The notes beneath the pieces were generated by a model. That model worked only from the letters and a program-made list of their open reading frames with translations, made no database searches and was not told the DNA's origin. Below are positions 24,401 to 36,400 of a stretch of DNA of 64,000 bases, in pieces. Position numbers and translations under genes: made by a program. Source of the DNA: Echinometra lucunter (taxonomy: Eukaryota > Echinodermata > Echinoidea > Camarodonta > Echinometridae); NCBI GenBank assembly GCA_029962745.1, contig CM057169.1:22056437-22120436 (forward strand), read 5' to 3'. Each line of letters starts with the position of its first letter. Within the stretch, counting starts at the first letter, position 1.

Positions 24401-27400
24401 CGCGATTTTTCATGCCAAAAAATTTGAATCATGAAAAATTACAGTGAAAAATATGAAAAACAAAACAAAATCAAATAAAACAAAACCGTGCATCAGCGGA
24501 AATTCTGGATCAAACCTGTTCGCAGTGTTTAGAGTGTGTTCACCAAGCTTTAGTTGTGTCTGCGATATATACTGCAATGCCTGTATATTACAGTAACTTA
24601 CGTTTTTCTAAGATTTTTACTTTTTACAATTGCTTTATCATATGTTTTGTACATGTCACCAAAGAACATGGAATTTGAAGTTTAGAGCACAAAAAACAAC
24701 AGAATTTGCAATTTAGAAAATGGAAAATGGGGGACTTTAGGCTAGGGCTTGGCATAGGATTTTTATGTTAGTTTTCAGATAAGGGTTGGGATTAGGCACC
24801 TTATCAAAAGCCAGAGCTAATTTGGAACACAGTCTTTAGCATCTTTCCCGCTCAGCGTCTTTTCCCCTCCAATCCCCTCGTTCCTCCATAGACAAAACAA
24901 TGAGAGAACACTAATGTAAAAGAAAGGTCAGTGAGAGGATGACCAAAGAAGCAGGACGAGACTTTTGATAAACGGCCTTATGTATAGTGTCGGATCAAAG
25001 GTAAAATTAAGATGATTAATTAGTGGATTACAATGATGCAAGCCATTGTCACTGGAGCATGTTTTGAACAACATTGCAAGCATTTCACTTTTGTCCATTC
25101 TTAGTTCTGAACCACCCCCAAAAGTGGTAGGTATGTGCCGCGGCGAGACAAAAAAACGGGGGTTTTGGAACGGGCTTATTGTGAAAAGGAGGGTCTTCGG
25201 AACGGGCTTCGGAACTACCAATGTTTGTGAAAACGGGGGTCTTTGGAACGGTTCGCCTGCATGTGAGTGTGTATGTATCCCTATGGCACAGTCATACTAC
25301 ATGCAGCTAGCCCGGCGGCACGGGCACCGGGTGCGCTCGCGCAGAGGCGATGGTCGGACAGCGCTCTGCGGGCCGCTTTTCACAAAAAAATGCAGCTCAT
25401 TGTAGCGGATCAATGCGGCCGGAACGGCGTAACGAAAAATATGCGAAGCTTTGGAACGGATTTCTTTCTTCTTTTTTCGCAATAAAAAGAAAACGCTATG
25501 CTTTGGAATGGCTTTCTTTGTTCTTATTCTCAATAAGATAAAAATGCTATGCTTTGGAACGGAAATTTGAGTGTAAAAATGGGGGTCTTCTCCGCGGCAC
25601 ATACGCACCACGCATTATATACTGAGTGCCCCCCCGGGAACCACCCAGCACCCTTGAATGCAGCCACACTCAGACTATTGACCTTGTTTTCTCCAATTTC
25701 AATGTTCAACAGGTTCCTCTTAGTATTAAATGCTAAAGAGAATTTGATGATGACATTGTTGACTGGCTTTTCACCAGCATTCCCATATTGATCTGAAGAG
25801 AAGTTAATTAGCAACTACACATGAATTCTTGATTCTTGATTCTCTATTTAGTGGGCACAATATAATATGCATGCAGTATTTGTTATAGAAAAATGAGGAT
25901 ATTCGCGATCTCAGGCCTTGCCACTTTGGAGTCAGGCCCTCTTGATTCAGGCTACCTTCTTGCCTAAAGCATGCTGCTAGAGCAGAGGAAACAATCACGA
26001 GTTTTGCAAAGGGGAACATAATACTACACATCTAAGGTGTATGCAAACATAACTGGGGAACATACAAAAATGTTGAACGGTTTATTTTTTTAAGAATGTC
26101 TTTGTTTTTCTTCCCGAAACACAAGCAGGTACCTACATTGTAAAGTTGGGATGGTGGATTTGTTCCTATTCTGACTGTAAAACAAAACAATAATTCCAAT
26201 TCAACCCTTGGAGTATTGATGGCATGGTGGGGGGGGGGGGGGTGGGGGGCTAAGGGTGATCAGTGATTTGAATGTACCAAGAAAAAGTTGTTGACCCAGT
26301 TATTTTTTTTTAATTGTCTCTTGTTAGGAAGTAGGAGTTGGTCCTCCTGGAGACCCAGGACCACAAGGTAACCCGGGTTCTAGAGGTTTCCCAGGAGCTT
26401 CTGGTTTGTTTGGTGATCAAGGACAGCCTGGTTACCCTGGACCTATGGGAGATCCAGGGCCACGAGGCCCCATAGGATTACCAGGAGATGGAAGGGATGG
26501 AGAGAAGGGAGAGCCAGGAGCTCCAGGTAATTCTGATTTGATTTGAGGAGGCGCTGTGGCTCAGCAGTAGAGCAGTGGTCTCGTAACCGGGAGTACCCTG
26601 GTTCGAAACAAAGCGGATACTCTTATGACCTTTGGTAAGGTATTGATCCTCATTACCAAGTCCTTCAGAGGGGACTTAAAGCCATCGGTCCCCTGGTTGC
26701 TTACTAACAAGCATACACATGCTTTCTTAACAATCAGGTAAAATAACCTACCATTTAACCCAAATTTAACTTGATTTTCTATGATTAGATACGATTTAAT
26801 TTGATGATCAAGAACACCCTGGTTACTGTAGACTCAAGGGAGGTCCAGTGCCATGAGGCAGTGCTTGAGCAAGAAGTAAAAAAGAGAGAGAGAGAGAAGC
26901 AGAAGCTTCATGTAATTCTCACGTTTCGCAGTCCCTGCACCCTTCCAACAGTCACTCTAGCGCAAAATTGGTCGACAACAGTACCATTTACCTTGCACAC
27001 TGAGTCGCCTTTTCTGCTCCTATTCTAATTGATTACAGACTTCTAACACTTTATATTTTCCCTTAGCTCTCACTGCTAATGCTACTAACTTATTCTTCTT
27101 CACACTTGCGCTTGGCATTCCTCGGTCAGTTAAATATTTCTTCAATGGGTCAACTCTAACTCGCGGCATCTGCTATCATGAAAAAAGTTGTTGACCCGCG
27201 AGTTGGAAAATAGGTCTCTCATGGTACGAACGTTGGTGGCGCATGTATTGTGAAATGCAAGAATGTGGAGTTGATTTGATTGGACCTGATGAAAAGAAAC
27301 AAAAAAGCTGTGGTAAAAGGGAACAGTACTTTTCTTTCTTTTTATCTCTATGTCATACATGTATGTATTTTGCTGCCAATGGCACGAGAAGACAACTTAA

Positions 27401-30400
27401 AATAAAGAGAAATATGAACGAATTAGGGGATATGGGTAAAATTTTGTCTTGACCGATGTTTATACTTTCCATGTCCCTTAGGTATACCTGGTTTCCAAGG
27501 AGATGCAGGCGACCAAGGACCTGATGGGAACATTGGAGATCCAGGAGAGAAGGGCAACATGGGGGAGTCTAGACCAGGACCACCAGGTATGGATGGTTCC
27601 AGAGGTCGCCAAGGAGTGATAGGTCAGAAGGGAGCCAGAGGACCTCCTGGAAGAGCAGGTAGATGCCGTCTCTCTCCAAATAACATTTTGTTTTTCCAAA
27701 TGAAACCTCTTTTTTCTGAATACCATCTCCTTTAAATGTGATATTCATTTGATGCATCATTGACATAGTTAAAGATTTTTGTCTCCATCCATTAAAGGTG
27801 GCCCCTATTCACAAAGGTGTACTAACCTAAACCATGGTTTAAATCTTTCTCTCTTAACGTGTTGACTACCGAATTCCATGATTTCCATGGTTTTAATACG
27901 GGGACAAACCGGTTCCAGGAGCAACGGGTTAATTATCTTTTGTTTAATACTTTCACTTTAATTAAATTCAGAGTTTTATATTCATTTAGTGGCATCCTGG
28001 GACTAAATTGTTACAGATTTACAGGCTTACAGCATTGATGAAATTAATGGAAAAATAGCTAAACTACCAAAGAGGTAGCACTTCAGCATGCCACATACCG
28101 GTACCCATTTACCCATCAGTAGAGAGAGAGTGGCAAATTATGTTTTACCAGAGGACATGAGTGCTGGGGTGGGATTCGAACCCACAACCTCTTGATTGAG
28201 AGTCAAGGGATTGACCAAAACCACTTTCTATGATCCATGACTATTGCTGACTTTTGCAAGAGATTGCTGAAAGCTTATCTTTTCTATAAATGTTTTAAAA
28301 GAGAGTAAACATAAATTGTGGAGAGGGAACATAAATTGTAGGGTGCATTGAAAGTTAGAACAATCCAAAATGTTCTACATAAGAACAAATTGTTATTATT
28401 TCATTGTGTAATTTTTTCAGGACCTGCTGGTCGGACCATGAAAGGTGATCTGAGTTTCCAGGGTCCACCTGGAGAATCTGGAAATCCAGGGCCAAAGGGA
28501 TTCATGGGCTATCAGGGAGCCCCAGGAAGAGATGGTCGTTCTGGAAGCAAGGGTTAGTAGGAGAACCTTGCATGCTTTACTTCAACAGTCACTTTTTCCT
28601 AGATTTGTCCTTGATGGCACATTTTTTAAAAAAAATCCATACTTTGCTATTTTTTTACTCAGAAAATTACTTTTGAATTTATTGTCTTTGATAATGGGCA
28701 TGAAAAGTCAAATTAAAAAAATGAGGGGGAAACTAACACATGCACTTTTCAGGCTAACTTTTGCCCACATTTCTGCTTTGGATTGTTGGTAGAAGGATGT
28801 TCAGAGTTTTGTTTGTATTTTCAGGTGCACCTATATTCACAGAGGTAGTATTTGTTCATATTATTATTGATATTTAAGGACTTTTTCACGGGCTACTAAC
28901 TTCGAGAATATTTCATTCATGTTACAGAATCATGAAATTTGCTTATTCATATTCAAATTCAAATTCAAATTCCAAAATGTATTGATTTCAATCCGAACAT
29001 TAAGGATCATTCTAAATTTTGAACATAACAAAACATAATAGCAAAATGAAACACTAAATAAACACAAAAAAAAACAAACAGATGATAGGCATGCATGTCA
29101 TGTAAAGAATAGCTAAACAAAACAAAACAAAACAAAACAAAACAATGCCACAGTCCAATTCAGAATATGATACAACAGTTTTTCGAAATAATTACAAAAC
29201 AACCAAAATCATAGTAATAATTATGTTTAAACATTTTAATTTCTTAAAATTGATATTACTGAGATTATGTTACTTCTTTCTTTCAGTATAATAATATCAT
29301 GTTAGTTCATTAACCTCTTTTAAAGAAAAACAAACACAAAAACAGAAAAGGAAAAAAAAATCGAACAAAAAAAAATAGATAATTATATAATCACATTAGA
29401 CAATAAGTTGATATTATAGTGAAGGTATCACCATAAACAAGAGTAGAAAGAGGGAGAGAGAGAAAATGAAATTAATGTGCCTTTTACCTTGTGGATTTGT
29501 TATTGCTTTTCAGCCTGTCTAATCCTTTGTCATACATTTGGCTAATTTCTTGGATTATTATTGTGCTTATGTCTGTCTCATTACTGGTCATCATTAGCTT
29601 GTGCAGTCTACGCTGTACCCTTGCATCTATCCTCAAGGCCATTCAGTAGAAGTAATGTGTTTCTGATTAAAAATGGAAATTCGACTTTTCCCAGCAATAT
29701 TTAATCAATTAGACTAAGTTAAACATATAATATTACATCATCATATCACACCGTGAACCTCTTATGCTATCTACACCACCATGCAAACACTTTCCTTCAA
29801 CAGACATTCAATATTACATCATGAAAAAGGCAATTTCTTCTTCTTTGATATGGAACCACATTTCATTCATTTTCATTTTCATTTCATTTATTTATTTCGT
29901 ATTCCAACAAAACAATAATTCACAAAATATAAACAAGAATAAATCAAAATACAATTGTTCAATAGTTTTGCTAAATAATACATAGTCGCAATATACATGT
30001 ATCACCAATGCTTATGTTACAATTTATTATTACAGAAATACGAGGAAATACGAGGAAAGACGAGGAAAGACAGAGAAAAGGATAATGGAATTATAACAAG
30101 TTTATACTAGCAATGTTGAAAGTGATTTGCACATTGGAATAGTGATGAACACAATATGAACTGCAATGCATTGATCTTGTCTTTGCTTTCATTTACATAG
30201 ACAGGCAAACGAGTGAGGGGGCAAAATTACACAAAAACTATGTGAAAAGGTGTATTTAAGCATTGAAATGGATCAATGTAACTGTTCTTTGGGAACAGAT
30301 TATGAGTTTTATGTAGCCGTGTGTACCCATCTCCTGTTGGTTGAGAAATACTCTGTTTTATATTCCTTATGATTGTCTTGCTAGGTGATCTTGGAGGTAT

Positions 30401-33400
30401 TTGTCCCCTGTGTCCTCCCGGACTCAAAGGCCGGCCTGGAGACCGAGGCTTTGAAGGTGAGGCCGGTCCTCCTGGACAGAATGGTGGTCCAGGTGCTCCA
30501 GGACCCAAAGGATACCCAGGAGACATTGGAGTCCCTGGAGATGATGGAGACAATGGAAACCCTGTGAGTTGATCACCTTTCAGTCTTTAGAGCTTTCCTG
30601 TTTTATTTTTACTCAGGATCTGGTAACAATTGCTCCAGATCACTTTGAATTCCTAATTTAGACCCATTGCCTAATGCTATACCCTGTGGTATACATAAAC
30701 CTGCAGTGATTAATTAATACAATGCAAATGGACATTGGAACAGAAATTAGGTGCAAAACTATCTTGCATAGGTATTGCACGGCCACCTCCTGGCCAGTTG
30801 ACAGGAATTAATCTGTATTGAGTTGTTGGCATCTTTATGTTCCAATTTTCTTCAGGCTTTTTTTTTTCCAGGCTTCATATTGTGGAATGTATGTTGCTCC
30901 AAGATGTATTGATGTCCTTTTGGTCTATTTCCTCAGAGGCCAATGGTATCGATAATGATGTCAGTGTTACATGCATATCACTTTTGAAGATTGCAAATTT
31001 CAGTAGGTGATACACTAAGCTTCTAAAAATGGCTCTACTTTGTAAGTAGTTGTGTATTTGTGTAAAATTATTGATATGAGTTTGTATATCCTGTATATCA
31101 GGGTCCATCTGGACTGCCTGGACCTGCTGGTACCCAAGGTCCAAAGGGAGAAAAAGGACGAACAGGACCACCTGGCAGAGGTAATAACTAACTATGTATG
31201 AATGATTAGTTACTATAATGATGATGGTGGTGATGATGATGAGGATGATGAGGATGATACAGAGGCGGCAGAACATCAGGTTCGGACAAAGGAAGTGGAG
31301 GGGCACTTTATGTCTGTCAAACAATAGATACCCCTCCACTTTCATTTTCTGGGCCCGACATTCCGCCGCCTCTGGGTATCATGATGAAGATGTTGTTGAT
31401 GATTTTGATATGCATGATGAGGAGGATGATGATGTTGATAATGATAATGATGATGGTGTTGTTGATGATGATGATGATCATCATCATCATCATTTTCATG
31501 GTAATGGTGATAAGGGTGATGACTGATGAGGAGGATAATGTTGATAATGATGATGAATATGATGTTCATGATGGTGATGATGTTGATGAACAGCAATGCA
31601 GGGCGTGACAAACCCGCTTGCCCGCTTGCCCAAGGCAAATAAAAATAACGGGCTGGCAAGCAAATGTCAGACTCACTTGCCCGATTGGGCAAGTGGTGAT
31701 TTTTAGATCATCTGGCCCAAATGGGCCAGATGAGCTTATGCCGTGGAGTGGCATCCGGCGTCCATCCAAAATTTCAAAATGCTTCTTCTTTGTCATTCCT
31801 TGTCTGATTTCAATTCCGTTTCCTTTATATGATAGCACTAGGTGGGGGATTCGAAACTTCTGCACAGAATTTTGAAACTCATTAAATATGCTAATTTATG
31901 CACATTTTTCAAAAATCACAAAAAATGTTTCTTCTCCATCATTTATCAACTGATTTGGATTTTTTTTGTTTCATCTGGTAGAGCTACATGAGGTACGCTG
32001 AACTTCTACACAGAATTTTGAAATTATGTCTCAAAAATTACTTATGCTAATTTATGCAAAATTTACTTGGAAATCACAAAAAATGCTTCTTTTCCTTCAT
32101 TTGTCAAACGATTTTTTTTTTGTTTTGTTTCATTCAAGCATACACTTAAAGATTTCTTATTGAAGGCATATGCATAAGGTTCTTTCTCGTTGTTTATTGC
32201 CTCGCTCGAGTGACTACTGTTATTTGACTGTACTTAATATGCATCACTTATTTTCCTAAAAGATTGTCCGTCTCTCGAAATTGCATTAGAAGTTTAATAC
32301 AACATTAGGTATCTTTTGGGGAACCTATGTTATACAAGCTTTGCTTTTTGATAGGTTCCTCATATTTCACATGATTGTGTTTATAGTTATAACCATTATT
32401 TTTGTCAATATTCTTTTTCTTTGTTGAACAATTACATAAAAAATTGCCTCATGTCAAATATCACACAAAATCAGTAAATCCACAGAGATATCCGTAAAAA
32501 AAGATAAACAACCACTTCTAAATTTACTCAAACAGACAAAAAATAGGAGTTAAACTCCTAAACTTAAGACTTGTGATATCGAGATGAAACGATTCTTACA
32601 TGAGACGGAAGCTTGTTAGGATGGATATGGGCCGGAGGCGCGTTTTCGATTAAAATTAATTATTAGTAGTTAGTAGACCTTGGTTTACACTCTATGCCAG
32701 CCTCGGCAATGGTTGATTTTGCAGCCGGAAGTAGGGCATTTTATGAATTACGGAAAAGGGCACGACGGCCAGCTTGAAAAGAAAGGGCACGGCCTTTTCG
32801 GCCGTGAATTGGTCACTTTTTTGGAGGGCATCGCGGCCAGTCATAGGGGCATCGACGGCCTGGCCGTCGATGGTTGTCGATTAATTTATGCCCTGCTGTT
32901 TGTTGATGTACTAAATATCACACGGTATCATTCAAACCTAGATCTTTCTGAGCCATGAAGGAAATGAGATAATTATGCCTCCGCCCACCGTAGGTGGTTG
33001 CCAGAGGCGTTATGTTTTCGGGTCATCCGTCCGTCCTGTTTGCGTTCTCGCGATAACTTAAGAACTGTTTGACGGATCAACTTCAAACTTGGCTCGTGTA
33101 TGCATACAGGAGGGACAATGATCTGATTACATTTTGGAGTCTCAAGGTCAAAGGTCAAGGTCATAGAGGTAATAATACACATAAAAATGGCTCGTTCTGG
33201 CGATAACTTAAGAACCATTTGACAGATTGGCTTCAGACTTGGCTCATGTATGCACATGGAAGGGACAATGATCTTAGATTTGGGGGTCACAAGGTCAAAG
33301 GTCAAATGTCATAGAGGTAATTATGTACATAGAAATGGTTTGTTTTCACCATAACTCAACAACCATTTGACTGATCAACCTCAGACTTAGCACATGTATG

Positions 33401-36400
33401 CATATGGGAGGGACAATGATCTAATTTAGATTTTGGGGTCTCAAGGTCAAAGGTCAAATGTCATAGAGGTCATTATGTACATAGAAATGGTCCGTTCTCG
33501 CGATAACTCAACAACCATTTGACGAGCAGCTTCATACTTGACACATATATGCATATGGGAGGGACAATGATGTGATTAGATTTTTAGGTCTCAAGGTTAA
33601 AGGTCAAAGGTCATAGAGGTCATTATATACATGAAAATTGCTTGTTCTTGCAATAACTTCACAACTCCGTGACGATTCATCTCCCAATTTGGCTCATGTA
33701 TGCATATGGAAGTCTCATAATTGTCTTATTACATTTGGGGTCACAAGGTCAAAGATGTCATTTTATTCATGAAAATAAAAAATCAACATAAATGTGCCAT
33801 ATATTTCTGATCTGGCAATTGCGGAGGCATAATTTCGACCGTGCGCGGTCTAGGATTCATCTAGTTTCTCTTTTAAGTTTTAGTTAAGAACCAAATTAAA
33901 CCACTTTTAAGAAAATATGAACATAGGAAGGACATTTCATAGGTGTGAGACATGAATCTTACCGATATTTTGGCAGTTGTGAGGAAGGATTTTACCTCTC
34001 TTATTTTTTTTCATCTAACATTATTCTGTATCTACAGTATATTTGAAATGGTAAAACGAAACCATCCGGTTTTTTTTAAACGTTTTGCAAAAAACCTTAA
34101 TGACCAAGCCCTATTTAAATGATATTTGCTACTGGAAAAAAATTAGATAAAAACAAAGGAAATAAAAAGAAAATTCGGGAAAGTTCTTCTTCCTCCCGGG
34201 CAACCAATTTTTTTCTTTATTTGCCTGTCGGGCAAGTGAAGAAAAAATTTTTTGTAAAGGCCTGAGCAATGTATTTTATGGAGGAGAATAGAAGGAGAAA
34301 TCTACTAAAGTATCTTCTTCTAGTTGCATGGCAGGCCTCTCTCATCAAAAACTTACAAAACTGTCCTGAAACTTGGGACAGTATGAAATGTATATGAAAT
34401 CATAAATCGTATGAAATTTGTGTTCTGCAGACTGTTCATCATGAGGGATTGAATAATAAAAAGAATATCGTCAAAACCTCACAAAGTCTACATTAAGATG
34501 TAGAAAATTGATAATCATGTTCAGATAAAGATACTGTAAGCGAAAAGACCAGAGGTGGACAAAACAAACACATGATAGACAAATTGAAACTGCAACACAT
34601 GAAATCCAATCAAAAGCATGCATTTGACAAGTATCTATTGACAGCCGTTGACGAATGAAATAGATTTATTCATTTTTGATCCCTCGAACTGGTGCCTTTT
34701 GTGTGTACCATTCAGCACATATGGCAAGCCTGTGCCAGTCAGCTTTCTCAGCCATTGAAGGTTTAATGCATCTACCATGACTTTTGTTTCTTGCTACCAG
34801 GTGGGTTTGGTGCAAAAGGAGTTAAAGGAACAAAAGGAGAGGCGGGAGTTCCTGGTATCATGGGAGATCGTAATCTGACGATCCCTGAAGGAATAGATTT
34901 AACAGTGAGTATCGATCTTTGGAGAGGTCATGTGGATTGAGAGTGGCTAGGTAATATTTAATTATTATTATCTTTACCCAACAGGAAAGTGATTTAAAAT
35001 TCAATGCAAATCATTTTGGCAACCAAATAGGGCCCCTCACCATACATTAATTTTGATCACACAAGTTTGACTTACCCCTTTATGACGTCATCTAAGTATC
35101 ATTTGCGCATTGCATGTATTGCGTATATCCACGCATTGTATGTTCCTATTACATATGGGTTTGTTATATTGCGCATGCGAAGAGACCATGCAAAATACGG
35201 TATAATATTGCATGGCAAATTTAGTACATTAGCTTATGAGGAATTCAGTGTGTCATTGAATATGCTCTGATGTTGCACAGGCAAATTGTGCCGACAAAAA
35301 TATGCGTTTTTAATGCGCTGCTAAAATGCTTTATATAGATAATAATATGCGGTATGTGGTGTACCATATGGAAGGGCATTTTCAACGGATATACAGTATT
35401 GAAATATAGCCAAAAATATAGATCCGATTCATTACCATGGTAAATGAATGCTATGTTCAGTAACATTTTTTTATAGAATTTTAGGTCGCTTGCCATTTAT
35501 TGTTTGGCTATGAGGCACTAAGTAAAATACTTGTGATCTGTAAGAGAACCAGTGATTTTGTAACAGTATAAAACTTCTCTATCAATTGTGTCCTGGATAT
35601 CAGTCTTGGGACCAATTTTGTCTTCTCTTTGTGAATGTCAATGATTTGTCTGTGAAAGGCATATGGTAGGCAGTTTCTATGTATGGTAGGGCATAATTTG
35701 CTGCCACCAGACTTGGTGGAAAGCACTCTAAATAATTTTCATGGTTGTACCAGTCTGCAAGCAGCAAGCCTGCTGCCTCATCAAGAAATAGCCCATGGTT
35801 GGAATATGCAGGACATTACATAGTCTGTTGGTCTTAAAACTAAAGTCCACTGTTGGTGATTGACAACACCTATTATTGGGTTATCACCCTTGCGGTGTGA
35901 AATTTCCCTTGAGAGTCCACTACTTTGTGTATTTAATGACCCTTGACCATTATCACGACCTTTCTAATGTAACCTAGGGTGAAAAGGGAAATAAAGGTCT
36001 GCCGGGTCCAAGTGGTCAGGATGGAAGGCCGGGGAATCAAGGACCCCAAGGAGATCCAGGTCCTGGGTTACTTGGTCCAAAAGGTTATAGAGGAAGGCCT
36101 GGAGATCCTGGACCACAAGGCGAAGACGGACTCAGAGGACTCAAAGGAACTGCTGGTAAGAACACATGATGATCTCTTTTCCAGGGACAATTGCTCCATG
36201 TTAGTCAACTGTACACAAACCAAATTTGAATCTTTGAGCTTGGACCAGACACTTCACCTAATCTAGACCCTTAACCCAACCTGATATACCAATTACAATC
36301 CTCACCTTAAATCTACATCTTTTTCAAATTAAAGCCTGAAGCAATCATCACCAGAACTCTATGTTGGAACATCCTGAGTGAACCTTTCACTGTTCCAACA

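Larger units (their letters stand above)
28553..30384. other. Intron 14 (1.8 kb)
   Basis: Contains reverse-oriented retroelement-like tails (ATTCAAATTCAAATTCAAAT at 28951; CATTTCATTTATTTATTTCG at 29880), an (AAAAC)n run at 29113-29145 and a 10-bp tandem ACGAGGAAAK at 30036-30079. No exon visible. Confidence 0.55.

Noticed and set aside
25267..25541. Coding region in a GC-rich patch
   Set aside because: Lies inside a fold-back element made of TTTGGAACGG repeats; several overlapping frames are equally open.
26551..26620. Functional tRNA gene
   Set aside because: The acceptor stem does not pair and a SINE body follows; the same reasoning holds for 28161-28236 and 36843-36914.
31205..31590. Met- and Asp-rich or His-rich open frames
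   Set aside because: Translations of a GAT/ATG microsatellite; no protein is implied. The same applies at 21278-21529 and 22132-22200.
32680..32958. Gene encoding a 92-residue protein
   Set aside because: No recognisable domain, and it lies in repeat-like GC-rich hairpins without splice or promoter context.
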